From CAVQCX01 sp963775335 (GTDB lineage Bacteria; Pseudomonadota; Gammaproteobacteria; Chromatiales; Chromatiaceae): a stretch of DNA of 64,000 bases. Below are positions 33,046-42,030 of this stretch, one piece after another (positions within the stretch are counted from its first letter, which is position 1; each line of letters opens with the position of its first letter). Location of the stretch: NCBI GenBank assembly GCA_963775335.1, contig CAVZIJ010000003.1, positions 2,170,001 through 2,234,000 of the forward strand, read 5' to 3'. The notes under the pieces are model-generated. The model was not told the origin of the DNA. It saw only the letters and a program-made list of their open reading frames with translations, and made no database searches. The position numbers and the translations under genes are program-made.

Positions 33046-35220
33046 ATGGCAGCCTACCGGGACATCGGCGGCCTGCGGGTCGCACAACCTCTGTACGACC
33101 TGGTCGAGGCTCGGATCGCCCCCGGGACCGGCATAGATGCCGAGCATTTCTGGCGGGCGCTGGCCCACATCGTCGCGGACCTCGGCCCGCGCAACCGAGC
33201 CCTGCTGGCCCATCGAGACGGGCTCCAGGCCGCCATTGACGACTGGCATCGCCGCCACCGCGGCTCGCGCTGGGACGCCGAGGCCTATCGGCAGTTCCTG
33301 GAAGACATCGGCTATCTCCTGCCCCAGGGCGAGGACTTCCAGGTGACCACCTCCGGAGTCGATCCCGAGATTGCCACCCTGGCCGGCCCTCAGCTGGTCG
33401 TGCCGGTCAACAACGCCCGCTATGCCCTCAACGCGGCCAACGCCCGCTGGGGAAGCCTGTACGACGCCCTGTATGGCACCGACGTCATTCCGGAGGACCA
33501 AGGTGCGGGCAAAACCGGCCCTTACAACCCGGTGCGTGGGGCGCGGGTAGTGGCCTACGCCGGCGACTTTCTCGACCAGGCCGTGCCGCTGGCGCGGGGC
33601 CGCCATAGGGAGGTCACCCGCTATGCCGTCGCCGAAGGCCGGCTCGCCGCGACCCTGTCGGAAGGCTCGGTGGCTGGGCTGGCCGATCCGTCCGCCCTGG
33701 CCGGCTACCGCGGGAGTCCCGCCGAGCCGCAGGCCGTGCTCCTGGTCCACCACGGACTGCACATCGAGATTCTCATCGACCGCACGCATCCCATCGGCCA
33801 GACGAGTCCCGCCGGGGTGCGGGACCTCATCCTGGAGTCCGCCCTCACCACGATCCAGGACTGCGAGGACTCGGTGGCCGCGGTCGATGCCGAGGACAAG
33901 GCCGTCGTCTATGCCAACTGGCTGGGGCTGATGAACGGCGAGCTGGAGGCGCAGTTCCCGAAGGGCGGCGAGGTGCTCACCCGCCGGCTCGAGCCCGACC
34001 GGATCTGCACCGCCCCGAACGGCTCCGAACTGCGCCTGCCGGGGCGCAGCCTGATGCTGGTGCGCAACGTGGGCCACCTGATGACCACCGATGCGGTGCT
34101 CACCGCCGCAGGCGAGGAGATCCCCGAGGGGTTTCTCGACGGCATGCTGACCGCATTCATCGCCCTGCACGACTTGAAGGGCCTGGGCCGTTACCGCAAC
34201 TCGCGCACCGGCAGCGTCTATATTGTCAAGCCGAAGATGCACGGCCCCCGGGAGGTCGCCTTCGCGGTGGAGCTGTTCGGGCGGATCGAACATGCCCTCG
34301 GGATGGCGCGCAACACCATCAAGATCGGCATCATGGACGAGGAGCGGCGCACCACGGTCAGCCTCAAGGCCTGCATCCGCGCCGCCCGGGAGCGCGTGAT
34401 CTTCATCAACACCGGCTTTCTCGACCGCACCGGTGACGAGATCCACACCTCGATGGAGGCCGGGCCCATGTTGCGCAAGGAGCAGATGAAGTCCGCCCTC
34501 TGGATCAGGGCCTACGAGGACTGGAACGTGGCCATCGGGCTCGCCTGCGGCTTGCGCGGCCGGGCCCAGATCGGCAAGGGCATGTGGGCCATGCCCGACG
34601 AGATGCGCGCGATGGTCGAGGCCAAGATCGCCCATCCCCGGGCGGGGGCCAACACCGCCTGGGTACCCTCGCCCACCGCGGCTACCCTGCACGCCATGCA
34701 CTACCACCTGGTCAACGTCGCCAAGCGCCAGAGCGAGATCGCCCGGCGCCCGCGCGCCACCCTGGACGCCATCCTGACCCTGCCGGTGGTGGAGCGGCCC
34801 GAGTGGTCGGCGGAGGAGATCCGCCAGGAGATCGAGAACAACTGCCAGGGTATCCTGGGCTACGTTGTGCGCTGGGTGGACCAGGGAGTCGGCTGCTCCA
34901 AGGTGCCGGACATTCGCAACGTCGGACTGATGGAGGACCGCGCGACGCTGCGCATCTCAAGCCAGCACCTGGCCAATTGGCTGCACCACGGCGTCGTGAC
35001 CGAGGCGCAGGTGCTGGAGGCACTCAAGCGCATGGCGGCGATGGTGGACCGTCAGAACGCCGGCGACCCGGGATACGCCCCCATGGCCCCCCGCTTCGAC
35101 GGCGTCGCCTTTCAGGCTGCGTGCGACCTGGTCTTCCGCGGCCGAACGGCGCCCAACGGCTATACCGAGCCCACCCTGCACCGGCGGCGCAGGGAATTGA
35201 AGGCCCGCGTCGGGTTGTAG
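33046..35220 (+). CDS. glcB: malate synthase G
   Basis: 724 residues, the length of the G isoform rather than the roughly 530 of malate synthase A. It condenses glyoxylate with acetyl-CoA to malate in the cytoplasm. Family signatures include GPQLVVPVNNARYALNAANARWGSLYDALYG, described by its N-N-A-R-Y-A-L-N-A core, and TTIQDCEDSVAAVD (metal-binding acid region). RTGSVYIVKPKMHGP near the catalytic Arg is also present. It supports growth on two-carbon compounds and neighbours lutABC, which feeds lactate carbon, but each appears to have its own promoter. Confidence 0.95.
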   Translation: MAAYRDIGGLRVAQPLYDLVEARIAPGTGIDAEHFWRALAHIVADLGPRNRALLAHRDGLQAAIDDWHRRHRGSRWDAEAYRQFLEDIGYLLPQGEDFQVTTSGVDPEIATLAGPQLVVPVNNARYALNAANARWGSLYDALYGTDVIPEDQGAGKTGPYNPVRGARVVAYAGDFLDQAVPLARGRHREVTRYAVAEGRLAATLSEGSVAGLADPSALAGYRGSPAEPQAVLLVHHGLHIEILIDRTHPIGQTSPAGVRDLILESALTTIQDCEDSVAAVDAEDKAVVYANWLGLMNGELEAQFPKGGEVLTRRLEPDRICTAPNGSELRLPGRSLMLVRNVGHLMTTDAVLTAAGEEIPEGFLDGMLTAFIALHDLKGLGRYRNSRTGSVYIVKPKMHGPREVAFAVELFGRIEHALGMARNTIKIGIMDEERRTTVSLKACIRAARERVIFINTGFLDRTGDEIHTSMEAGPMLRKEQMKSALWIRAYEDWNVAIGLACGLRGRAQIGKGMWAMPDEMRAMVEAKIAHPRAGANTAWVPSPTAATLHAMHYHLVNVAKRQSEIARRPRATLDAILTLPVVERPEWSAEEIRQEIENNCQGILGYVVRWVDQGVGCSKVPDIRNVGLMEDRATLRISSQHLANWLHHGVVTEAQVLEALKRMAAMVDRQNAGDPGYAPMAPRFDGVAFQAACDLVFRGRTAPNGYTEPTLHRRRRELKARVGL

Positions 35221-35350
35221 GAGGGCCGCCCCCCGCTCGATCGAATGGCGATGTCGCCAGGTAGGCGCCGCGCGCCAATCTGAGCTACGAGGCTAGAGAT
35301 CCCGGCAGCACCGAGCTCCGGCTCGCGACGGCACAACCCCGTTGTGAAAT

Positions 35351-35373
35351 CGCGACCTGGAGGTCGCTCCTAC
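35351..35373. repeat. REP-like palindromic sequence, copy 1
   Basis: CGCGACCTGGAGGTCGCTCCTAC contains the hairpin GCGACCT-gg-AGGTCGC. The identical 23 bases recur at 38287-38309 after lutC. This is typical of dispersed extragenic palindromes in proteobacteria. Confidence 0.8.
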
Positions 35374-35459
35374 GGAAGGTCCCCCCGTTTACCGTCTACG
35401 ATTGTTTCGTCTTTCCCGTGTCTACTGTTTACTGCCTGTTGTGTGCTTTTCCTGAACCC

Positions 35460-36212
35460 ATGCCCATCGCTCTCTTCGTCACCTGTCTCGCCGACCTGTT
35501 CCGTCCCTCGGTGGGCTTTGCGGCGCTGAAACTGCTGCGCGACGCCGGCTGCGAGGTCCTCGTCCCGCGCGAGCAGACCTGCTGCGGACAGCCGGCTTAC
35601 AACAATGGCGACCGGGAGGCTGCGCGAGCGATCGGCCGACAGGTGATCCGGACCTTCGAAGGCTACGACCAAGTGGTCGTCCCTTCCGGCTCCTGCGCGG
35701 GCATGCTTCGTCGCCATTACCCGGCTCTGTTCGCCGAAGTCCCGGGATGGGCGGAGCGGGCCCAGGCGCTGGCGGCTCACACCCAGGAGCTCACCGCTTT
35801 CCTGGCGGGCCGGTTGAAGGCCGTTCCGAGCCGCACCCGCTTCGAAGCCAAGGCCACCTACCATGATTCCTGCTCGTCACTACGCGAGATGGGGGTGCAC
35901 AGCCAGCCCAGACAGCTACTGGCGAGCGTCGAGGGGCTGGAATTGGTCGAGATGGCCGAAACCGGCACCTGCTGCGGCTTCGGCGGCACCTTCTGCGTCA
36001 AGTTCCCGGAGATCTCCCAGCGCATGGTCGACGACAAGATCGCCGCCATCGAGGCCGCGGGCGCCGACACCCTGCTCGCCGGGGACCTGGGATGTCTGCT
36101 CAACATCGCCGGGCGACTCAGCCGCCGGGGCAGCGCGGTGCGGGTCTTCCACGTTGCCGAGGTGCTAGCGGGCATGGCCAAGGGACCCGGCATCGGGGAG
36201 GCCCCCGGGTGA
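35460..36212 (+). CDS. lutA: lactate utilisation protein A, Fe-S oxidoreductase subunit
   Basis: 250 residues from ATG 35460; an upstream in-frame ATG would add a non-family extension. Two CCG motifs of the cysteine-rich heterodisulfide-reductase-like domain are present: EQTCCGQPAYNN and GTCCGFGGTF. It works with LutB and LutC as the L-lactate dehydrogenase complex that feeds electrons to the respiratory chain. The stop overlaps the GTG start of lutB. No LctP/LldP permease gene is next to the cluster. Confidence 0.92.
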   Translation: MPIALFVTCLADLFRPSVGFAALKLLRDAGCEVLVPREQTCCGQPAYNNGDREAARAIGRQVIRTFEGYDQVVVPSGSCAGMLRRHYPALFAEVPGWAERAQALAAHTQELTAFLAGRLKAVPSRTRFEAKATYHDSCSSLREMGVHSQPRQLLASVEGLELVEMAETGTCCGFGGTFCVKFPEISQRMVDDKIAAIEAAGADTLLAGDLGCLLNIAGRLSRRGSAVRVFHVAEVLAGMAKGPGIGEAPG

Positions 36213-37630
36213 AGCCCCGGGTGAGGGCCTTCAAGGCCAACGCCGCCCGAGCCCTAGGCGATGCGCAGCTGCAGAGCGCGCTGAACCGGGCCCGCGGCGG
36301 CTTCGTGGACAAGCGCGCCCGGGCCCTGGCCGCCCTGCCCGAATTCGAGGCGCTGCGTCGGCGCGGCCGCGAGATCAAGGACCATGCCCTCGCCCACCTC
36401 GACCTCTACCTGGAGCGCTTCGAACAGGCCGTGAAGGCAGCGGGGGGCGAGGTGCATTGGGCCGAAACGGCGGAGGAGGCCCGGGAGATCGTGCTGGGCA
36501 TCTGCCGCGACGCTGGGGCCCGGCGGGTCACCAAGGGCAAGTCCATGGTCGGCGAGGAGATCGGGATCAATCCCGCTCTGGAGGCCGCGGGCATCGAGGT
36601 GGTGGAGACTGATCTCGGGGAGTACATCATTCAGCTGGCCCGGGAGCCGCCGAGCCACATCATCGCGCCGGCAGTGCACAAGACCCGCGGCCAGATCGCA
36701 GAGCTGTTTCGCCGCCACCACCGCCGGAGCCCGCAGCGCCCTTTAGAGAGCGTGGCGTCGATTGTCGATGAGGCCCGCGAGGTGCTGCGCGAGCGGTTCC
36801 TGACCGCCGATCTCGGCATGACGGGCGCCAATTTCCTGGTCGCCGAGACCGGCTCGATCGTGCTGGTCACCAACGAGGGCAACGGCGACCTCACGGCCTC
36901 CCTGCCCCGCACCCACCTGGTGCTCGCCAGCATCGAGAAGATCGTGCCCACCCTGGAGGACGCGAGCCTGCTGCTGCGCCTGCTGACCCGCAGCGCCACC
37001 GGCCAGCCCGCCACCGCCTACGCCAGCTGGTACACCGGTGCGAAACGCCCGGAGGACCCGGATGGCCCGGAGCAGTTTCACGTGGTGCTGCTCGACAATG
37101 GGCGCAGCGGGATACTCAGGGGGCCTTTCCGGGCCATGCTGCGATGTATCCGTTGCGGGGCCTGCATGAACCACTGCCCGGTCTACGGGGCCGTAGGGGG
37201 CCACGCCTACGGTTGGGTTTACCCAGGGCCCATGGGCGCGGTGCTCACCCCGCTGCTCCTGGGACTGGAAGAGGCCGCCGTGCTGCCGGAAGCCTCGACG
37301 CTCTGCGGGCGCTGCGAGGAGGTCTGCCCGATGGGCATACCCCTGCCGGACCTGCTGCGGCAGCTGCGGTTTCGCGCCGTCGCCGAACGGGTGACGCCAA
37401 GGCGAAGCCGTCTGCTGGTACGGGCCTGGGCCGCCCTGGCCCGCCGCCCGAGGCTATACCGGGTGCTTACGACCCTTGCGGCCCGGCTGCTCCACCAGCT
37501 CGGGCGGCGCCGGGGGAGCCTCCGACGGGTGCCGTTTGCGACCGGATGGACCGGCGCGCGCGACCTCCCGGTGCCCGCAGGCCGCACCTTCTTCTCCCAA
37601 TACGTGGGCCGCGGAGGGGATAAACCGTGA
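36209..37630 (+). CDS. lutB: lactate utilisation protein B, iron-sulfur subunit
   Basis: 473 residues from a GTG at 36209-36211, inside the last codons of lutA; longer readings of the frame start in sequence that codes for lutA. The N-terminal LUD domain contains RVTKGKSMVGEEIGINPALE and LGMTGANFLVAETGSIVLVTN. The C-terminal ferredoxin clusters are CIRCGACMNHCPVYG and CGRCEEVCPMGI. The last about 80 residues are basic. It is the central Fe-S subunit of the LutABC lactate oxidase complex and is translationally coupled to both neighbours (4-base overlaps). Confidence 0.93.
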   Translation: MKPRVRAFKANAARALGDAQLQSALNRARGGFVDKRARALAALPEFEALRRRGREIKDHALAHLDLYLERFEQAVKAAGGEVHWAETAEEAREIVLGICRDAGARRVTKGKSMVGEEIGINPALEAAGIEVVETDLGEYIIQLAREPPSHIIAPAVHKTRGQIAELFRRHHRRSPQRPLESVASIVDEAREVLRERFLTADLGMTGANFLVAETGSIVLVTNEGNGDLTASLPRTHLVLASIEKIVPTLEDASLLLRLLTRSATGQPATAYASWYTGAKRPEDPDGPEQFHVVLLDNGRSGILRGPFRAMLRCIRCGACMNHCPVYGAVGGHAYGWVYPGPMGAVLTPLLLGLEEAAVLPEASTLCGRCEEVCPMGIPLPDLLRQLRFRAVAERVTPRRSRLLVRAWAALARRPRLYRVLTTLAARLLHQLGRRRGSLRRVPFATGWTGARDLPVPAGRTFFSQYVGRGGDKP

Positions 37631-38272
37631 GCGGTGCGCGAGACGCCATCCTCGCCCGCCTGCGTGCAGAGACCGGGACGCCGGAGGGGCGGGCCGCGCA
37701 GATTGAGGCTTGGCTGCGCGAGCCCCGGGGCGGGCCCCTGCCGGCCCTGCCCCCGGACCCCATCGAGACCTTCGTCGCCCGGGCCCAGACCGCCGCCGCC
37801 CAGGTCCGTCGCGTAAATGGCGGAACCGAGACGGTCGCCGCACTGCGAGAGATCCTCGCACTCAGCGCTGGACCATCGGTCCTCGCGGCCACCCCCGACG
37901 AGCACATCCAGGCCCTACCCTGGCCCGCGGATCTGCAAGTCGAGCACCGCAACGCCGGCCCTGCCGATCGGGTCTGCCTTTCAGCCGCCTACGCGGGAAT
38001 CGCCGAGACCGGCTCGCTCGTGCTCCTCTCCGGGCCCCTGACGCCGACCTCAATGGCCTTCTTGCCGGACCATTTCGTCTGTCTGCTCCGGGCCGAGCAC
38101 ATCGTGCCCCACCCCGAAGACGTTCTGGGCTCGCCTAGGTACGGAGACTGGGGTCCTGCCCCGCGGCGTCCACCTGATCACCGGTCCGTCGCGCACCACC
38201 GACGTGGAGCAGACGATGCAGCTCGGCGCCCACGGCCCGCGGCAGCTGACCATCCTGCTGTCCGCGGGCTGA
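37627..38272 (+). pseudogene. lutC: lactate utilisation protein C, frameshifted
   Basis: The LUD-domain protein reads normally from ATG 37627 through GIAETGSLVLLSGP and LLRAEHIVPHPEDV. At 38125 one extra C shifts the frame. Without it the protein continues DVWARLGTETGVLPRGVHLI, then TGPSRTTDVEQTMQLGAHGP, and stops at 38270-38272, the correct LutC ending (about 214 residues). As written the frame runs to 38475 with unrelated sequence. LutC is required for lactate use in Bacillus. A single-base indel in otherwise excellent sequence may be a sequencing error or recent inactivation. Confidence 0.85.
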
Positions 38273-38286
38273 CCGGCCAACCCGGT

Positions 38287-38309
38287 CGCGACCTGGAGGT
38301 CGCTCCTAC
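38287..38309. repeat. REP-like palindromic sequence, copy 2
   Basis: This is identical over 23 bases to 35351-35373 and lies just after the true lutC stop. The two copies bracket lutABC in the same orientation. It can form the GCGACCT/AGGTCGC hairpin and may stabilise or end the lut transcript. Confidence 0.8.
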
Positions 38310-38471
38310 CCTGCCCGGGGGCCAATCCCGAGATTGCCGCCGGGGGAGTCCCCGAAGGCCGGTAAAGACAGTCGAGCCCGTTGCATTGGGGGGTGCTTTC
38401 GGGAAACACTCAGTCCCCCACCCGGCACACCCGACTCGGACGGGCGGCGCAAACCTGCGGAGGGATCGGCC

Positions 38472-39761
38472 ATGAGAGCAGCCGTGAGTGATCCGGGCCT
38501 CGCCGTCGCGGGCCTCGTCGACGAGTGGGTCCCGTTCGCGGGCCGAACCCTCGCCGACGCCTATCCGACTGCGGCGGGTGGCTTCCACCTGCCCCGCTAC
38601 CCCTGCTACCGCGCGGGCGAGTCGCTTGCAGGGGATTTCGGCTATTTCTACCTGCGCGGGCCCCGCTATCTGAGCTGTCAGGCGGCGCGCTTCCTGCTCG
38701 TGGGCGGCAGCCTGACCACTCTGGTCGACGAGCACTCCGTCGACCTGCGCTCCGACCTCCCGGGCTACTGGAATGGCTTCTACCGCGAGCACTTCGCCGA
38801 CCAGGCCGGCGAGCTGATCCGGTACCGGGGCAACTGCGGCTATCGCGAGGCGGTGCTCGGCGCGCCCCACCGGCGCGTCGTCGCACCCCATCCCTTCGAC
38901 AGCGCCTACATTCCGGCGGACCGCTATTACCTCGACCGGCCGGGGCTCATCGTCCAGCTCAACGACAAGGGCAGGATGCGCGATCTGACTCTCCGTGTGG
39001 CACCCTTTCGCTGCTATGAGCCAGAAGCATTTCGCGCCGGGGTCTGGCGCTCTCGTTGGCGGCTACCGTTCGTCGTCAAGCTCACCGAAGCCTCTGGGGG
39101 GGGCGACGGCGTACGGATCTGCCGCACGGAGACAGACCTGCACGAGGCCCAGGAGCGATTCGCAGGCAGGCGGGTCAAGGTCGAGCGCTATCTCGCCGAC
39201 GCCCGCAACAACTACAACGTGCAGCTCGCCGTCGCCCCGGGCGGCGAGATCCGTTACCTCGGCGCCTCGTCCCAGCGTCTCGATGACCAGACCCGATACG
39301 GCGGCAACCTCATCGATCTGGAGTGGCGGCCGGGTCCCGAGGTCCGCAGGGTCTGCCAGGAGATCGCGCGTGCCGCCTGGGACCTGGGGTGGCACGGGCT
39401 GTGCGGCCTTGATCTGATCGAGACCGGGGACGGCGAGATCTACTTCATCGATCCGAATTTTCGCGTCAACGGCTCCACGCCCTTCTTCTTCCTGGGCGAC
39501 TATCTCGCCACCCATCACCGCCACCCCCAGATGCTCACCGGGTACTTCTGCTACCCTGGCAGGCCGGAGGAGCTGTTTCAGCGCTTCTCCCGGGAGATCG
39601 AGCGCAAGATCCTGGCCCCGGTAGGTGCCCACTTTGACCCGACCGAGGACGGCATCACGCGCATCTATGCAGCCCTGGTGAGCGACGGCGACGCCGAGCG
39701 GCTGCCCGCGCTGCAGGACCTGTTCGAAAAGAAATCACTGATGCCCGGCATCGGGCTGTGA
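38472..39761 (+). CDS. ATP-grasp family ligase of unknown substrate
   Basis: 429 residues from ATG 38472 (GGAG about 10 bases upstream). The central and C-terminal parts carry ATP-grasp elements: LPFVVKLTEASGGGDGVRIC (nucleotide-binding Lys and Gly-rich loop) and KVERYLADARNNYNVQLAV. The metal site is in GLCGLDLIETGDGEIYFIDPNFRVNGS, where the D/E and N residues ligate Mg. Such enzymes join a carboxylate to an amine or thiol through an acylphosphate. The N-terminal about 190 residues show no domain I recognise. The stop overlaps the start of the amidohydrolase-like gene by 4 bases, so the two likely act in one pathway. Confidence 0.82.
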   Translation: MRAAVSDPGLAVAGLVDEWVPFAGRTLADAYPTAAGGFHLPRYPCYRAGESLAGDFGYFYLRGPRYLSCQAARFLLVGGSLTTLVDEHSVDLRSDLPGYWNGFYREHFADQAGELIRYRGNCGYREAVLGAPHRRVVAPHPFDSAYIPADRYYLDRPGLIVQLNDKGRMRDLTLRVAPFRCYEPEAFRAGVWRSRWRLPFVVKLTEASGGGDGVRICRTETDLHEAQERFAGRRVKVERYLADARNNYNVQLAVAPGGEIRYLGASSQRLDDQTRYGGNLIDLEWRPGPEVRRVCQEIARAAWDLGWHGLCGLDLIETGDGEIYFIDPNFRVNGSTPFFFLGDYLATHHRHPQMLTGYFCYPGRPEELFQRFSREIERKILAPVGAHFDPTEDGITRIYAALVSDGDAERLPALQDLFEKKSLMPGIGL

Positions 39762-40585
39762 GTACGACCCTGGACATCGATCCTTTCGACTACGCCGAGG
39801 GAGACATACCGGTCTTGCTGGAGCTCCCCCACGGAGGTCACCTCACCCCGGATGAGGTCAAGCCGTACCTGCATCCGAAGTTCACTCCGGGCGACCGCCG
39901 GGAAGACTCCGACGAGTTCTCCGACGAGCTCTACCTGGGGCTGCCGGTGCAACCCCATACGCTGCGGTTCAATATCTGGCGGGCCCACGCGGACCCCAAC
40001 CGCCAGTGCGACGACCTGGATTCGGACGGGGCCGTGAAAACCCACACCAGCCAGGGCGTGAAGATCTACCAGTCCGAGCGTGGCCTGCCCATCAGCGTGC
40101 GCGAGGCCGTCATCGAGCGCTATATCCGACCCCACCGTCGGCGGCTTGCCGAGCTCGCTACCAGTCCGTCGATCGAGAAGCTGATCTTCTGCCATACCAT
40201 GCCGGGGATAGGCACGCGGCTCTCCGAGGACCGGGGCAGCTTGCGCCCGCTGTTCATGTTCGGCAACGGCGGCGACTTGCTGGGTAACCCGCTGCACCCG
40301 AACTTCGCAGAGCGGGCCCTGCTGCTGCGCCTGTCCGAGGTCATCGAGGCCCACGTGGGCGATCTCGACGTGGACTTCAACTTCTGCGACGTGGTCCGTT
40401 TCAACGATCCGTATAACGGAGTCAACTCGCTCAGCCGTTTCAGGCCCGAGGACTTGCGTGGCAAGCACGCCTTCACACTCGAGATCAATCGCGATCTGCT
40501 GCTGCACAACCCGGAGAATACCGAGCCGGCCCGGCGCATCGTCAACGAGATGGTGCTGGCCGCGAACGCGTGGAGCAGCGCCTGA
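39758..40585 (+). CDS. N-formylglutamate amidohydrolase-like protein
   Basis: 275 residues. The FGase/HutG-type fold is indicated by the N-terminal VLLELPHGGHLTPDEVKPYL, the His in CHTMPGIGTRLSEDRG, the core NFCDVVRFNDPYNGVNSLSR and the terminal LEINRDLLLHN. The family hydrolyses amides of amino acids using zinc. No histidine-degradation genes are nearby, which argues against a HutG role. Coupling by a 4-base overlap to an ATP-grasp ligase suggests an amide made by one protein and trimmed or recycled by the other. True substrate unknown. Confidence 0.8.
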   Translation: MSTTLDIDPFDYAEGDIPVLLELPHGGHLTPDEVKPYLHPKFTPGDRREDSDEFSDELYLGLPVQPHTLRFNIWRAHADPNRQCDDLDSDGAVKTHTSQGVKIYQSERGLPISVREAVIERYIRPHRRRLAELATSPSIEKLIFCHTMPGIGTRLSEDRGSLRPLFMFGNGGDLLGNPLHPNFAERALLLRLSEVIEAHVGDLDVDFNFCDVVRFNDPYNGVNSLSRFRPEDLRGKHAFTLEINRDLLLHNPENTEPARRIVNEMVLAANAWSSA

Positions 40586-40597
40586 GGGCCGCTCAGC

Positions 40598-41293
40598 TCA
40601 TCCGGCCACCGTCCCGAAGAGCGCCCCCACAGCGGCGGTGGCCGCCATGGCCAGGGCACCCCAGAGGGTCACGCGACCCGCTCCGAGGGCGATGCCGGCA
40701 CCCCCGGCACGGGCGGCAAGCGCGCCCAGCAGCGCAAGACACAGCAGCGAGCCGATGGACACCAGCGCAACCATCCGGTCAGGGCGGCTGAAAAAGGCGA
40801 TCAGCACCGGCAGCGAGGCCCCCACGGCAAAGGTCGCGGCCGACGCCAACGCCGCCTGAACCGGCCGCGCGCTGTGGATCTCGGTAATGCCGAGCTCGTC
40901 ACGTGCGTGGGCCGAGAGGGCGTCGTGGGCCATCAGAGCATCGGCCACCTGCCGGGCCAAGGGCGGATCGAGGCCTCTCTGCACGTAGATGGCCGCCAGC
41001 TCCCGGCGCTCGTATTCCTCGTCATCCTCGAGCTCCCGACGCTCGCGCGCCAGGTCCGCCTTCTCGGTGTCCGACTGAGAGCTGACCGACACATACTCGC
41101 CCGCCGCCATCGACATGGCGCCCGCCATCAGGCCCGCCATCCCGGCCAGCAGCACCTCGTCTCGCCCCGCGGCGGCGGCGGCCACGCCCACCAGAAGGCT
41201 GGCCGTGGACACGATTCCATCGTTCGCGCCGAGGACCGCCGCACGCAGCAAGCCGATCCGCTCCGCGTAGTGGCGCTCGAAGTGTTTGCGCAT
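40598..41293 (-). CDS. VIT1/CCC1-family iron/manganese transporter
   Basis: 231 residues. The N-terminal signature is ERIGLLRAAVLGANDGIVSTASLLVGVAAA, with ANDG-I-V-S-T-A in the first helix. The second helix is followed by MSMAAGEYVSVSSQSDTEKADLARE and a Glu-rich cytoplasmic segment (ERRELEDDEEYERREL) that in relatives binds Fe or Mn. Three hydrophobic helices lie in the C-terminal part. It moves divalent iron or manganese out of the cytoplasm by H+ antiport in characterised members. It is convergent with the amidohydrolase gene, 12 bases apart. Confidence 0.9.
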   Translation of the reverse strand: MRKHFERHYAERIGLLRAAVLGANDGIVSTASLLVGVAAAAAGRDEVLLAGMAGLMAGAMSMAAGEYVSVSSQSDTEKADLARERRELEDDEEYERRELAAIYVQRGLDPPLARQVADALMAHDALSAHARDELGITEIHSARPVQAALASAATFAVGASLPVLIAFFSRPDRMVALVSIGSLLCLALLGALAARAGGAGIALGAGRVTLWGALAMAATAAVGALFGTVAG

Positions 41294-42030
41294 GTTCGGC
41301 CTCTTGGGTCAGCTACCAACCCGAGTATCGGGGCGCACGGGGCCGGCGTCCACCCTAATCCCGCGAATGGCAGTTGGCGAACGCTGGCTTGCATTTTTTA
41401 CCCGCGTTCGCAGCAAGGCGTCCCAGATGCGCGTAGATACAAAGCGCGTGGCGACCGGCAGCCACCAGCCGAACAACGCGTTGGAGCCATACCTGATCGC
41501 GGATTCTCTCAACGTGCCCCGCGTGCGGACGCGGTGGCAAAAGAACCGCTTCTCTCGCGAGCGATGCTGTTCGTCCCTCACTGCATCCTGCGTAACCCAT
41601 CGAGTATCCCATCCCTCGTAGGTCAGATTGCCCCACAGCGGCTACCTGACGTTATCGTCAAGATCTTCGTCGGGCAGCTTCGCAACCCTACGAAACTTTC
41701 AACGATGCTGCCAAGCAAGCAGAAGGGTAGTCTTATGATCATTTCTTTTCCGGTACCGGAAAGATCAGTTCTTACCCCCCACAACCGGCGCTGCACATCT
41801 GAGAGCGCCACGGTGTAACAGATATTGCTTCTTAGGTGGGAGTGTTCAAGGAGCCCCAGCCTTGTTCGGGCTTCCGCCGCGGTACGCCAATACCCGCGAG
41901 GGAAGCGCATCTTTGCGGATTCAAAAGAACACGCCTGGCATGGCTCTGAATTTCTTGCAGAATCAACCGGGCATCAATGACTGTCTGGGCTGGCTCTTCA
42001 TCGTTTTCAATTGGCATCTGCGTTAAGGGG
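41294..42030. other. 737-base gap with a 16-bp palindrome
   Basis: No convincing gene. A perfect 16-base palindrome TTTCCGGTACCGGAAA lies at 41747-41762 in AT-richer sequence. A 61-codon minus frame at 41832-42017 (MPIENDEEPAQTVIDARLIL...) has no family resemblance or clear ribosome site and overlaps nothing; it might be a small protein but is not called. Possibly remnants of transferred DNA. Confidence 0.45.

Noticed and set aside
39758..40585. Assignment as HutG of histidine degradation
   Set aside because: The fold matches, but no hut genes are near and the coupled partner is an ATP-grasp ligase, so the specific name is not supported.
41832..42017. 61-codon minus frame beginning MPIENDEEPAQ
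   Set aside because: No ribosome binding site, family resemblance or operon link; mentioned within the gap entry only.
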